Notes: generated by a model not told the origin, from the letters alone. Shown: positions 11,473-24,452, numbered from the stretch's first letter. The stretch is DNA of 64,000 nt from Anisodus tanguticus (GCA_034509755.1 CM067547.1:47642859-47706858); one strand, 5' to 3'. Made by a program: numbers and translations.

Positions 11473-13538
11473 TGTAACATCATGTACTTTAGATTTAGGA
11501 TACATCATGGTAAATACACATGATTTTAATGAGATTGAGGTCATTCATCAAGTTATAGAAGATTTATATTAATGTTGAAGAGGTTACGCGGGGATTAGAG
11601 GTTAAACGAGTTAGAGAAATTAGTTTTGTCAAAGAACGGGACACAAAACAAGTTATAAAGACCTTAAAAAGTTTGGTCATAGGATCAAGAGCTCAGTGTA
11701 TAAATGGGCTAAGTCCCAAAACAATTTAGGATTTAACAAGTGTGATGACGGAGATTAATAATAATATTTTGATGACCCAAAAGGGGTTATGGACTAGTGC
11801 TATATCAAATGATTATGATAATGAGTATATGAGGGGTGTTAAAATTAATGTAATATTTAAACCATGGAGATCAAGGAATTAGTTCATTCATTAGTGGATA
11901 GGTATTAAAGTAAATATCCACGTGTGACTTAGCTAAATGGGTAGCAAAGTGAGTAATACAAGTTCATGGTCCTTTTAATGACACATGGATATAAATGACT
12001 TTATCTTTTTTTGGGAAACTATGGAATGGGCGTCCACGTTCTATTAAAGGTAGAAACTTGAAGATATAGTTTTAGCTAAATATCTCATATGTTGAGAATT
12101 GGGCAGCAACGTACGAGACTATTTTCTCTCTTGAACTTGGCACTTAGTCCTTAAAATAAATAAGCAGCAACATTGTTATTAATTGAGAAAGAATAAGTTG
12201 GGCAGAAGCAAAGGAAAACATGGCGGCGACTTCACGTCTCATTTCATTTAAGTTGCTTCTTGTTTCTTGTAAGCTCGAGCCATAGTAGTTGGTTCTTTCG
12301 TGTTCAAAATTGAATTTCTGCAGAAGGGGATTAGTTCATAATTTTTGAAGGATCGAGAAGTAAGGTATGTTAAGGCAAATCCTTCTTTCTTTTGGCATGT
12401 TCTAAGTACGAAACGTAAACGTGGTATTGTCCCATAAATGATTCTACTCTTAGTAGTTAAGAATGTTCATGTTATTCATTCCTATTGTCAAAGCATATCT
12501 AAATATGTTCCTAAATCCTTATTGAGGTATATGGGAAAGACGTTAGTATTCATAATGTTAATCGGAGGTGAAGCGACATTACATCACTCCGACAAACTTA
12601 CAGTGTCTTATTATCATATCATTCATGCATTATATTCATGTACATACCTTGACCTCAAATGAGTTATATATTCTACTATATGTATGCATTATATATGTAT
12701 GGAGTATGGGAAAAGGGAAGGCGTTATATACGCACCACCACTGTAGTTGGTACAGATATACATGATAATGATTATGCCCACAGAGCCGATATGATATGAT
12801 GGGATGCCCACAGAGGTTTGATGGTGTTATATACACATATGTTTATGTATGACCGCATTATGCATGGCAGTTAGGCATATTATGGCCCTCAGATGCATTC
12901 GCACAAACATGGTACTTAGGCATATTATGACCCTTAGAGGCATTCTGCACAGACATGGTACTTAGGCATATTATGGCCCTCGGAGGCTTTCTTTACTGGT
13001 TGATTGTTTCTTGTCTCATGTTACTTTCAGGTTTCTTCATGCCTGACATACTTGGTACATCGATCGTACTAACGTCCCTTTTGTCGGGGGACGTTGCGTT
13101 TCATGCCCGCAGGCTCAGGTAAAGAGGGTGACGGTCCGCACAACTAGGTTTCTGGTTCAGCTGATATTGAAGCACTCTACTTGTTCCAGAGTTGCAGTCT
13201 AGTCGTGGTACGATATTCTTGATATGGGTATGGCGGGGCCCTGTCCCGACCTTATGATGTCACGTACTCTTTAAAGGCTTGTAGACAGATGGCTTGTGTA
13301 TAGTAGTCGTATATGGCTTTGTCGGCCTTGGTATGTATATGTATATAGGTTGGGTCCTTCTGGTTGCAGGAATTTATATAGCTCATTTTCAGTTTACTAT
13401 TTTCATATGTCAGCAGGGTATCTCGTGGCGGCCTTATGGGCCATGCGAAATTACAGATATATGCTAAATATATGATTAGTGGTACTCGGCAAGTAAGGTC
13501 CGGGTGCCCATCATAACCCTCCGGTTTGGGTCGTGTCA
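11473..13538 (+). mobile_element. Solo LTR with perfect 5-bp target duplication
   Basis: It starts TGTAACATCATGTACTTT and ends GGGTCGTGTCA. GCTAG occurs at 11468-11472 and again at 13539-13543, so this is a clean solo LTR left by LTR-LTR recombination. Its start matches the LTR at 18716 (TGTAACATCCCG) and its last 50 bases match the end of the LTR at 23197-24452. Confidence 0.9.
12862..12991 (+). repeat. ~46-bp tandem repeat inside solo LTR
   Basis: About three units built on CTTAGGCATATTATGGCCCT followed by an AGGCATTC-type segment. Related GCCCACAGAGG motifs recur at 12775-12815 and in the sister LTR at 20640-20770. Confidence 0.75.
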
Positions 13539-13624
13539 GCTAGTTTCCAAGATCATCAACTCAACAAGAATTGTTGGGGTCATTTCTCATTTCAAATAAT
13601 ATCACATGTAAAAGGAAGTACCGG

Positions 13625-13890
13625 CACTACTAGAAAATCTCAAATTACATGGGAATTTTACCTGGAAATTTTTTCCGCTGATAATCCTATGGATTTTCAT
13701 GCGAAAATCTACAAATTCCTTAATTTTAGATTATTTACATGCGGATATGATTTTCCCAAATAAATCCGCATGTAAATTTGGCGCCATTTAGCGCCAAAAG
13801 ATTACGTGGGGAATTATTTGACAAATAATTCCCAAGTACCATTTTCGTAGGTAATTTCGCATGTAAACGATAAATTACATGAAGAAAGGG
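13625..13890 (+). mobile_element. CACTA (En/Spm-type) transposon end
   Basis: It begins CACTACTAGAAAAT, the usual terminus of plant CACTA elements. Subterminal motifs TTACATGCGGA and its complement TCCGCATGTAA follow in both orientations, with a short palindrome TTTGGCGCCATTTAGCGCCAAA at 13776-13798. No second CACTA end was found downstream, so it is a fragment. Confidence 0.65.
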
Positions 13891-14776
13891 GAAGCAAACA
13901 ACTCAGAGGTATTATTGTTTTGCAAGTCTTGTTGCTATTTTTTAATGGGCACGAAATTTAAGAAAGAATTTTGTAAAAGTTTCACCTAATTTTCTAAACC
14001 TAAATTTTATTCAAGTTGAATGAATTAATAGATTAAATTACAGAACTAAGTAAAGAATTTATTAAATTAAATAACTAAAGAATTGATAGGAGTTCCTATG
14101 GGTGGAAGGTAATACTGGGCATAAGCTCTCGCGTGAATTTCACCCATGTTCACTAAACTTTACTTATGTATCAGTAAAATTATAAAACTATCTTTTGTTT
14201 TACTAAATTCACTGAACTTTACGTGTTGTATCAGTATAGTCACAAAATTAATATTTCTCATTATACCATTTAAGGAATATTTTAAATATTTTTAAAAAAA
14301 AATCCAACTGCAACAAAAATGCATTCCTTGAATATCTCGTGAAGGATTATTCCATCCAAAACGCTGAGTTGATAAACCTCACAAGATTTGCACACTCATT
14401 TACTTAGGATAAGAAATTCAATAAAAGACTTCAATATGATGGGTCTGCCTATTTCCTTGATATTCTGATAAATATAGAAAATAAATAAAACAATGACTTG
14501 ATAAATTGGGCAGGTCCGAGTTACTGTTAGGGTCGGGGGCAAAAATCATAGCTTCTCTAAAGATGGGGTATTTTAGTTTGGATAGTATAATAGAGATTAA
14601 ATGTAGACAATTTTCGGAAGTAGAGGAGTAAATCTGGTCATCTTTGGATTAATCAAATCCACGTGGCTTATGTTTTAACAAAAGAAATCATAAAAATAAT
14701 TTTAAAATCGACTATTTCACTTCTGAGGGGCATATTGGAGTCATTTGTGTAATCTAATGACAGGGATATAAATAGG
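13891..14776. other. AT-rich stretch, nothing recognised
   Basis: No gene or repeat end is supported between the CACTA fragment and the hAT element. Confidence 0.5.
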
Positions 14777-15029
14777 TCATTAAAATTAGGAACCGATCAA
14801 TATCGGGTCCGGTTCGGTTCCGGTAAATATAGACAGGTACCGGACCGGAACCGATACCCGGACCCTATGAACCTACCCCCATTTAAATTATTTAGTTTTG
14901 GGCTTTGGGGCGTTTAAATTTTTGGCCCGATCCGGTTATTTGGCCCGATCGGTTAAAAGGAATTATACATGAATTAATTGGCATTTCATTTTCACTGCTT
15001 CACGTTGCATAGTGAAGAACATTAGATTT

Positions 15030-15265
15030 TTGCATTTCTTGGGTTGATTTCTGTATTGGGTTGATTTCTTAGGTTGATTTATGTATTGGGTTGATTTCTT
15101 GAGTTGATTTCTTGGGTTAATTTCGTATTGAGTTGATTTCTTGGGTTGATTTACGTATTATAATGTTCTTGTTTTTTATTTCGTATTATAATGTTCGTTT
15201 TTTATTTTTTATTGTTTGTTGTTAGTATTTGGGTTGATTTACGTTAGAAAAGCTAGTATTTGGGT
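15030..15265 (+). repeat. Tandem GGGTTGATTT repeat in hAT 5' region
   Basis: About ten irregular 15-25-base units of the form (A/G)GGTTGATTTC plus a TTGGG or GTATT spacer, upstream of the transposase start. Confidence 0.75.
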
Positions 15266-15362
15266 TGATATTTCCCTTTTATTGTTTGTTGTTAACTTGT
15301 TATGCTCAATTTATTGGAGTTCTTTGTTTTGATTTGTTTTATTTTGATACTTTTTTTGGTAG

Positions 15363-17515
15363 ATGACCGAGGCTAGCACGGCATCCACAACTTGTGCACC
15401 ATCGAAAAGAAGGCAACAAAATCCGAGGTTTGGGAGCATTTTGGTAAAGCAATAGATGAGAAAACCGGTAATGTTGTTTCTATTTGTAACTATTGCAATG
15501 AAGGCTTAGCTTATAGTGTTAGCAATGGTACCTCATCAATGTGGAAACATTTGAGAAGTTGCAAAAAGTATCCTCACAATATTGACAAGAAGCAAAAATT
15601 GCTTGGTGGTCATTTTAAAGGTAGTATAAATGGGGATAATGAGCATATGCTTAGCACTTGGAAATATGATAAAGAGTTTTGTAGGCACATGTTGGCTAGG
15701 ATGATTATTATTGATGAGCAACCATTTAGAACGGTTGAACGTGAAGGTTTTAGGGGTTTTGTGTCGGCATTACAACCTTTATTTAAGCATATTTCAAGAT
15801 TCACAATTGCTAGGGATTGCATGAAACTTTATGTTTGTGAAAACTCATGCTTAAAAGATAAGTTGTCATCTCTTAAATCTAGGATTGCTCTCACCACTGA
15901 CATTTGGACTTCCATTCAAAATTTGAGTTACTTATGTCTTACCGCTCACTTTATTGATGAAAATTGGAATTTGCATAAGCGATTGCTAAACTTTGTTGTT
16001 ATGACTAGCCATAAAGGTAGGGATATTGGTAAGATGGTAGAAAAATGTATAATTGAGTGGGGAATTAGAGATCGTATATCAACAATTACAGTTGATAATG
16101 CGAGCTCTAATGATGTGGCAATTGCTTATTTGAAGGACAAGTTAAGAAATACCCTTGTTTTGGGGGGTGAGTTTTTTCATATGAGATGTGCAGCTCATAT
16201 ATTGAATTTGATTGTGAAAGATGGGTTGAGTGAGGTTCGTGAATCAATTAGTCGAATTCGAAATGCAGTTAAGTATGTTAGGAGTTCCCCAAGTAGAGCA
16301 CAACAATTCCAAAGTTGTATAACTGAAGAGGGCATAACTTATAAGGGCTCGTTTGTCTTGATATTAGTACGAGGTGGAATTCTACATATCTTATGTTAGA
16401 AAGTGCTAGTAAGTTCAAACAAGCATTTGTAAGACTTGAAGATGATGATATGGCTTTTGTGGTCGAGCTTGATTGTGGTGTCCCAAAAGATGAGGATTGG
16501 GAAAATGCATCCTTGTTGTCTTTATTTCGAGAAATTTCTATGAGGCTACTATTAGGATGTCAGGAAGTCTCTATGTGACAACTAACCATTATTTTCATGA
16601 AGTTATTAGCATGTTTTCAACATTAAGCGAATGTGAAAGCCAAAATAATAATGTAAACCTTAAGGCAATGGCTACAAAAATGAGAGCCAAATTTGACAAG
16701 TATTATGGGAGTATTGAGAAAACAAACATGATGGTGTTGATAGCCGTAGTACTAGATCCTCGATATAAGTTGAGATTTCTGAATTGGAGTTGTAGAAGGA
16801 TTGGTGTTGATGATGCTAAAATAGAATTGATCGTTAGTAAGGTAATGAATGTATTGGAACGTCATTTTGCATTCTATGACAAAAATCATTCTTCTATGCT
16901 TGATTCTAGTGTATTGGATGAGTCTCAAGGCTCTATTGACATTGTTGGTGGAGAAAATTTTGGTTTTGTTGATCCAGCTTCACTTGTCAAAGATTGGTAC
17001 CAAGATGACCAAGATGAACTTAGTGGGGATTTAAGATCTGAATTGGAAAGGTACCTTAGTAGTCCTCGTGAGCCCAAAAATGAAACATTTGATTTATTGA
17101 TGTGGTGGAATGCTGCTAAGTCGACTTACAAGGTTCTCAGTTTGATGGCTAGAGACATCTTAGCCATCCCCGTATCCACGGTAGCCTCGGAATCGGCTTT
17201 TAGCACATCCGGTCGAGTGCTTGATCAATTTCGCAGCTCTCTAACTCCTAAATTTGTGGAAGCTTTGATTTGTTGCCAAGATTGGTTGCGCTCATCTTCA
17301 AAATCAATTAGTGTTGAGCAATATATGGAAGATGCAGAAAAATATGAGGAAGGTAAGTCACTACTCACTAGGTCTTTCTTTATTTTTGTTTTATGGATTT
17401 GGGTTATTTAGAATTTTTATTTTTGTGTATTATCTTTTGTCTTGGAATCTCACAATAGTTTTATTTTATTTTTGTAGAGCTTACTTGTGTCACGGAAGAC
17501 ATAATGGTGGATTAG
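15363..17515 (+). pseudogene. hAT transposase (RICESLEEPER-like), frameshifted
   Basis: In order: a BED zinc finger (VWEHFGKAID, CNYCNEG, SSMWKHLRSC), the RNase H-like core with LTTDIWTS and the RDIGKMVEKC / ITVDNASSND segment, the RCAAHILNLIVKDGL stretch, and the C-terminal dimerisation domain (LMWWNAAKSTYKVLSLMA, ASESAFSTSGRVLDQFRSSL). Three or more frameshifts break it: between the ATG at 15363 and the BED finger near 15400, near 16360 before STRWNSTYLMLESA, and near 16530 before FYEATIRMSGSLY. A terminal intron is still readable: GT at 17353, TAG ending at 17477, with a short last exon to TAG at 17513-17515. In the first frame the ATG at 15363 encodes MTEASTAST, a plausible N-terminus. 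Confidence 0.9.
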
Positions 17516-17559
17516 TATGCAAGTGGACGTCGTCGTATCTGATTCGCTTCATTGCAGAT

Positions 17560-17760
17560 GTTAATGCAGCAGCAGGATGTTAGCAGCAGCAGCAGCAGGA
17601 TGTTAGCAGCAGCAGCAGCAATGCAGATGTCAATTCAGCAGCAGCAATGCAGATGTGTTGAAGCCTCACAATGCTGATGTTAAAGCCTCACAATGCACTG
17701 GATTATGCAGTGTAATTTTACACTGGATTATGCAGATGTTAAAGCCTCACAGCACCTAGA
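17560..17760 (+). repeat. CAG-rich and GCAGATGTTAA repeat, hAT 3' region
   Basis: Clusters of (CAG)n separated by GATGTTAG, then repeats of AATGCAGATGTTAAAGCCTCACA. Related GCAGATGTCAATGCAA units recur at 18078-18135. Non-coding, just after the transposase stop. Confidence 0.8.
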
Positions 17761-18360
17761 CTAACAATTTCTCTGAATTTCAATTAATAAATCAAAGGAT
17801 CGATATTTCTGTTAAATGTCACTGTATTATGCAGTGTAATTTTGCAATGTTTTCTTCATTTAGTCATTGTGAATTGTGATTGTGTTGTAGTCATTTAAAA
17901 GGTCGGGTTGCGATATATCTCTGTATATCTAGTCTCCTGTTATTTTGGGTATAAGCTGTCTATCCATTTCCTACATACACTTTTTGTTGTATCTGTTCAC
18001 AAATCAGTCTATATGTGATATATCAGTTGTCTTTGTATTCGTGCTTCATTGAGATGTTAACGCAAAGAAAGAAATAATGCAGATGTCAATGCAAAGATGT
18101 CAAGAAGAAAGCAACAATGCAGATGTCAATGCAACAACTTCATTTCTGTTGTATCTGCTTCATTTCTGCTGTATCTGCTTCAGTAGTATACTATTTATGA
18201 CAAATGTTTTACAGGGTACCCGGGAACCTACCCGGAACCGCAGGGTTTTGTAATGATTGCTATGGGAGGGTATATTTTCTAGGGTAGTTTAAAAAAGTTA
18301 GGGTACCCGGACCCGCTCACCCCTAATTTTTAATGGAGGGTATATTTTCTCTAACCACTT

Positions 18361-18392
18361 GTGCGATTACACTGGATATGTTGTTTGTTTTT
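18361..18392 (+). mobile_element. SINE 3'-tail remnant
   Basis: GATTACACTGGATATGTTG matches the last bases of the TS-type SINE at 33228-33352. Only about 30 bases survive. Confidence 0.4.
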
Positions 18393-18715
18393 TGATATAT
18401 TTTAAAATAGTGTCAAATGCTACAGAAAGTAAAAACAAGAGATGGAATAAATCGGATATCAATTCTGTTTCCGAATGTCAGCAATTATATCGTCCGACAC
18501 TAGTAACAACACTTTAGCAAAACATAAAACCTTGAAGAGTAAATGCAGCGAAAATTTAAAGAACACAGGTTTTAAATTTTTATATAACTTATGATGATCA
18601 ATGACCAAATGTATTGTACATATATTATATACAAATAGACAAATTTCTTTCTTTACAGATTTACAAGATAAAACGGAAAGGAATTAAAAGTTGAAGTCGC
18701 ATATAACTTCTGCCT

Positions 18716-20990
18716 TGTAACATCCCGTACTTTCGGGTCACAGTTTGAACCGCTAAGCGTATGTAAAATTGCTAGGCGTGTGTAAATAGACCCGAGCATT
18801 GGGAAAATTTACTTTATATTTACGTATACAAATAAAGAGATTAGTATACAAAGGAACGCGATCCCGAAATAATTTTAGACATAAGAAGTGTGACGACTTG
18901 GGATCGGGAATAAATTTGGAGTATGCATAAAGAAGTTATGGACTAGTGTCATATTACAAGAATTATGACATTGAGTATATAAATGTCTTATAAGTTAGTA
19001 GGATTTAAGTGAATTGGGATCGAGAATTAATTATGTGTGTAATTAATTAATTGTGGGGGAGAATTAATTAAGTGGGGGACATTAGTGAGCGAGGGAATAT
19101 TACGTGTAAGTATTGGGATAAACCACCAAATGACTAAGGGGCATAAGGTATTAAGTGGCAGCTCCTAAGAGCTTTTGTTCCTTGACTTATATGTATTCTT
19201 CCATTAGGGGTGGGCAAAAAACTCGGAGAACCGAAAAAACCGAACCGAACCGAATTTCGGTTTGGTTTTTTCTCGTTTTTTTAAAAAACCGACCGAATCA
19301 GGATTTAGTGATTCGGTTCGGTTTTTAAATTTTGGAACCGAACCGAACCGAAAAAACCAAATTGAATATATAATTATTCTTATTTTTTATTTTAGGCTAC
19401 TACTATCTCTTGAATCATAGCCATTGAAGTCAATCTATGAAGCTTTTATGGAAGTCGAATGCGGCGTGAACTTGATTAACATATCACGGAAGCATTGACA
19501 TAAAATGTAGGGAGAGAAAGTAGTTGTAAATTGGTGAAACTTTAAATGGTTATAACTCTGCGCCCGGATGTCCGTTTTACCCAATTTATTTTTTTGATTT
19601 TGGGTATTTTTCGAGACGGGGCCGGCCCAAACTGCCGCAAGGCGGTTTGGCGCAGCCAATTTTTATGAAAACGTCTGTTTTCTCAATCAATTTGTGTTTT
19701 CCCCCCAATCGGTTTCTAATTTTCATTTTTCTTTAGTAAACATCTCACGATGCACAATAGATTTCAACGTCGAAATTTCATGGTAGTGTAGGTGTGAATG
19801 TCAATTTCAGTTTTGGAAATTCAATTTTTTAAAAATAAATAAAAAATTCATCGACCCAACCCGACCCACTAGAAAAAAGCGATATAATTCGATACGTTCG
19901 GCGATATAAGCCGAACCGATATACGCCCACCCCTATCTACTAACAATCACTGATTTTCTCAAATAGTCACTTTTTGTCCTTTTGAAATACAAGTTAGAAA
20001 TGACAATAGGGTTGCTGTTTTTTTAGACTTCTGAACCTTAAAAATACAAGGTAGAAATGACAACCAGGTAGCCGTTGTTAATGGGTGATTTAATAGAATG
20101 TTGTAAGGAATTGCTTACGGGAATTTTAGGAAGCTCAAAGTGTTAACGAAGGTATGTTAAGACAAATTATTTCTTTCTTTTGGCATGTTATACGTACGAA
20201 ACGTAACCGTGATGTTGCTCCATAATTTATTCTACTCTTAGTGAGTTAAGGAATGTTCATATTATTGATTCCTATGTTAAAAGCATGTCTAATTATGTTC
20301 GTAAGTCCTTATTGAGGCATACAGAAAAGATGTTGATATTTATAGTGTTAGCCGAAGGTACAAAGAAATTCTGTCATTCAAGATATTTTATTGTTATTCA
20401 TGCATTTTCATTTGCATTGCATTCATGTTTTACCCGAGATCGTATATTGGGGACGGGAAACGGGATACGCAGACCACCTGATCAGCTGTGATATGATAAA
20501 TGATAAAGCCTGTGTGGCTAGCCTATGTGGCTTAATGAAGGAAAATGCTTGATTAAGGGCCAAAATATATATATGTATGATTGTGAGGAAGATGCCCTTG
20601 TGTGGCCAGTATATATGTATTTATCGCATTATGCATGACATTTAGGCATATTATGCCCACAGAGGCCGATATGAGATGATTATGCCCAGAGAGGTTGTTA
20701 TGGTAAGGAAGATGCCCGAAGAGGCTGATGTATATGTATACTGCATGTATAACATTTAGGCATGTGTAGGGCCCATAACATTTAGGTATATTCATGTGTA
20801 TCGGGGGACGCGGCGGGTTCCAGGTTCAATTAAATAGGATGATGTCGTTAGTAGGTTTAACTCAACGGTACGGAGCACTCTATTTGTTTCGAGTTGGAGG
20901 TTGTATACATATTTCATTTGCATGTGTGGTTTTAGTTATTGGTATATTCATCCTGGCCTGTTGAGGGGACATGCTAGACATGTCTAGTGG
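18716..20990 (+). mobile_element. Truncated LTR, same family as 11473-13538
   Basis: It starts TGTAACATCCCGTACTTTCGGG and carries the same internal landmarks as the solo LTR at 11473: TTATGGACTAGTG, the TATGTTAAGACAAAT block, the GCCCACAGAGG repeats and a GGGGGACG block. The final 200-odd bases are lost, and the matching stops near 20990. A hAT MITE interrupts it at 19205-19935. Confidence 0.7.
19205..19935. mobile_element. Non-autonomous hAT element nested in LTR
   Basis: Perfect 11-bp terminal inverted repeats TAGGGGTGGGC / GCCCACCCCTA bound 731 bases. Subterminal runs of ACCGAACCGAACCG lie near the left end and related motifs near the right end. The flanks TCTTCCAT and TCTACTAA agree at five of eight positions, consistent with a decayed 8-bp duplication. 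No transposase is present. Confidence 0.85.
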
Positions 20991-21242
20991 TATAAATTTG
21001 CCAACAAAAAAAATCAGTTGCTCAAACATAGAGAATTAACAATCTTTCTTAAACATTCTTGCTTTGTGATATAGTAAGTTATGACTACAGGCCGAACATT
21101 TAGCTCATATCCGGTAGGCTATTTAAAAGAAAGTGTAGGGCGCCTATCTTTTACAGTTATGTTAGTTTCTTGTATAGAGTAAACAATTACATGGTAGATA
21201 TGTGGCTATGAAAATTTGATATATCATTTGGTCTTTTGGCAG

Positions 21243-22203
21243 GTGTCATTTTCTGCTCTTCGCAAGGATATTGTTGATGTTCTGGATTTCATAGAGAGAT
21301 CAAAGAATGAAGAAAATAAAAAAGGTCTTGACATGGATCGAGTTGAAAAACTAAAATCGGAGCTGACATTTATTTGTATGTATGTCCAGCTTTCTTATTC
21401 TGATTTGGAAGAGTTTGAAGATATAATGACTGGCAAAAGACGAGAGGTCTTCAATCTATTTTGGATGATGTTGACAACAACTTCGGGTGTAAATGCAACA
21501 TGCATCATGTCCTTCCTAGCCTCACCAATAATATGGATGACTGTATCAGCTCACATCATCGATCTAAATCAAGTGCCACCCTGACTAAGGAGCAGCTGAA
21601 CTTCCTCCTCCTGAAACTCCATCATCTATCCATGTATCGTGCTGCATAAATTTATCCATTAGTGACTGAATATGAGATTCTTCGGTATGTATGTAGTGAC
21701 ATAATAGATTTTCATGGGTTGATAGTGAATGTTTGTGTTGAGCACGAGATTGTTAAATATGTCTTACCTCAGCTTCAACCTATGGCTGAGAGTGTAGGAC
21801 ACTTCCTTTGGGATGATCATATTGATGGAGAGTCTCGACTCATCAAGCTAGCACATCTACTTTTAAAGATTATTTCAATTGAACTGGAGGTGATGAACAT
21901 ATGTTTTACAACTTTGAAAACTTCAACGTCAACAGAAGTTAGACGTTTCATTGAGCAACTCATAGAAACCTCTCCAGGCATTCTTAGGGAATATCTAATT
22001 CATCTACAAGAGCACATGGTAAATGTTATTAGTGATATACCCATGGACTTCATTCATCATGACAAATTATTTGATCTTTTCACATGTGTTAGGAGCACTT
22101 ACCACTAAGGTTTCAACTGTTGTTCGCGACTTAGAAGTGAGATCAAGAAATAGAGTACTGATGAAACAAACTGTGCAACTCTAGATTTGCAGGAAAATAT
22201 TTA
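21243..22203 (+). pseudogene. R1-type NLR N-terminal domain fragment (late-blight-R-like)
   Basis: The frames read as the Solanaceae-specific domain that precedes the coiled coil and NB-ARC in R1/R1A/R1B-like resistance proteins: ALRKDIVDVLDFIERSKNEE, ELTFICMYVQLSYSDLE, then LPSLTNNMDDCISSHHRSKS, LVTEYEILRYVCSDI and LREYLIHLQEHMVNVI. An intron acceptor (TTTTGGCAG) precedes the first block. Defects are a one-base loss near 21455, an in-frame TAA at 21647-21649, an apparent deletion of about 20 residues after HMVNVI, a shift near 22090, and further stops. No NB-ARC or LRR follows. This is a remnant, not a functional immune receptor; NLR signalling is family knowledge only. Confidence 0.85.
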
Positions 22204-23196
22204 ACTCATTGATGTTCGACCAAAAATACATATATTTAGTAATTGTTGATTCATATTTTAGTACTTTTAATCATCTTTTGAGTGTTGAATATAGTGGTTT
22301 GTGCTAATATTATATTTTTACTATGTAGGAATAAAGCGGTGCTAAAATAAAGAAAATTGGAGCAAAAATTGAATTCAACTAGGAATGAAAAAAAAAACAA
22401 GAAAGAGAAAAAAATAAAGGAAAGGAGGAAGGGGACAAGAAAGAGGCATAATGATTGGCTAATGAATGGTGCATGATGAGGCAATGATTGAAAAGGAAAC
22501 AATTGAAATTGAAGTAGATGAACCGTACCTGAAGCAAAAAAGTGGAGGCCGAGCGAAGGAGAAGGCGAGAAAGTTCTCGCTGTGCACTGCGCCCGGCGAG
22601 CAACGGTGGTCCAAAAATTAATTCTTCCTATTTTATTTTGGACTTAGTTATTTCGTCTGGACTTTTTCCTACACCTATAAATATTCCATAAGACATGGTT
22701 TTTAGACAACTTTGGGAACTTGTGACCCTGAGTTCAGAACCTTTGACCTTGACAGAGCTTTGAGCCGTCGTGGAGGCCGAAGATTATTGGGTTTTATCTT
22801 TTCTTCTCCTTACTACTCGTTTTTATATTTTCTTTGAATGATTTGTTGTATTTCCTCCATATCTATGTGGAACTAAACTTTCCGTTCTAGAGTTATGGTT
22901 CTTTCATGAACGTTGTTATTTGAATATTGATTTCAATTAATTAGTTTATCGTATTGATTTATTTATTTAATTTTGAGCTTAATTATTTGGTTGCTTGATC
23001 ACTAATTGAATACTATCTTTGATTCTTAGATTGAACTCGAGATAGGAATACTAGGATAGAAATTAGGTTAAATAGAGCAGGATCTCAACCCTGGGCATCG
23101 GGGAGCGGATTTGCGTCTAGGATAGAGATATACCTAGTTCGTCCTGCTTGGTTAATATACAAGAAATTCAGGACCATAGAGATATAGGCGTGAAAG
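22204..23196 (+). other. Probable LTR-element flank, unclassified
   Basis: Non-coding. CTATAAATATTCC at about 22674 looks like a retroelement TATA box, followed by R/U5-like sequence up to GGCGTGAAAG. The text appears to resume after the solo LTR (24453, CTATCGAACTCC). Confidence 0.4.
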
Positions 23197-24452
23197 TGTA
23201 ACGACCCGTTAAGTCGTTTTGGTTATTTTGTGTATTTTCCCATAAATACCCTTTTCCCTAACCTTGTTATGGTGATTTTGAAGTACGGGGATGGATGGAG
23301 CGACTTCCGAGACAATCGAATGAGAATAACGAGAGAAAACCTATGTTTTAGTTTTAGAAGTTTCATATTTGGAAAGTTTGACTAGGAATTGACTTTTGAG
23401 TAATTGCGTATGGTATCGAGTTCCGATGGTTCCATCAGCTCCGGAACGTCATTTATGACTTAGATGGACTGTTGAAATAGATCCCGAGTGTTTTGAGAGT
23501 TTTGGGTAAGATTGTAAATATTGGAAAGTCTTAAGTTAAAGAAATAAGCTTTGATTGACTAAAGTCAATATTGAGGGCATTTGAGTCTTTTTGAAGTTTA
23601 GTTGGTTCCATCAGGTCCGAAATATCGAATATGGCTAGTCGAGTCCTTGATTCGGTTGTCGAGGCCCTCAGGAGCATTTCGGGTGTTTGGTTGAAATTCT
23701 AGCCTTAAGAGCTTTTAAGTGTGTGTTGGTCAAACACTTAGTCAATATGACCTCATATGACAATTCTCAGTGCGCGAGTGGGTTCGTAGCGTGTTTTATA
23801 GTTAAGATGCATATTTGATTTGTATTCGGGAGGTTCTGGATGAGTCTCGAATTTCGGGGTGAAGGAATCAAATACCAAAAAATCTTATTTCAGTTGTTAC
23901 CGATGTTGTTATTTGCGATTGCGATGCCATGTGGCGTGATCACGTGTTGTTGATGATCTTGTAATTGCGGTCGTGAGGCTCTTGCCGCGATCACGATGGT
24001 TTATTTTTTTGTGTCCTCGTGATCGCGTGGATAGATCCCGCGATCGCGAAAGAGGGGTACCTGAGCAGATTCTTAAAACACCATGAAAGCTTTTTGAGAA
24101 GATTTTCAAGATTCTTCAAGTGGATAAGTTCCTAATCACTCTCTTATGATTATATCTTCGATTATTAGAGGATTACATGCTAGATATCATGATTTGGGAT
24201 GACAAAGTGAGGGGAAAGGCCCTAGGTTGAGAAAAAGGGGAACTTCTTTGATTGACTATGAAATTGATATTAGTTTTGAATGATATTCGATATCTAGACT
24301 CCATAGATGATGGATAAACTGATTTTGAAATAAATTTTTAATTTTCGGCTTAGTCCGTATTTAATTATGATTAGGTGTTGATAGTGGGATTGGTGGTATC
24401 CGACGGGTAAGGTCCGGGTGCCCATCGCGACCCTCTGGTTTGGGTCGTGACA
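23197..24452 (+). mobile_element. Solo LTR, 1.26 kb
   Basis: The ends TGTAACGACCC and GGGTCGTGACA form an 11-bp inverted repeat with one mismatch. The last 50 bases match the end of the solo LTR at 11473-13538. A GC-rich patch with repeated CGCGATCGCG-type words lies at 23905-24055. No matching target duplication was found (GAAAG versus CTATC). Confidence 0.72.

Larger units (their letters stand above)
14777..18328 (+). mobile_element. hAT transposon, nearly full length, decayed
   Basis: A BED-finger hAT transposase frame sits between subterminal tracts rich in ACCGGACCGGAACC and GGGTACCCGGACCC motifs (14800-14880 and 18215-18325), which is typical of plant hAT elements. The outer ends are related as inverted repeats (CATTAAAATTAGG at about 14778; ATTAGGGGTGAGCGGGTCC on the minus strand from about 18327). 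The 5' terminus has decayed. A target duplication is only suggestive (TCTAATGA versus TTTAATGG). Confidence 0.8.
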
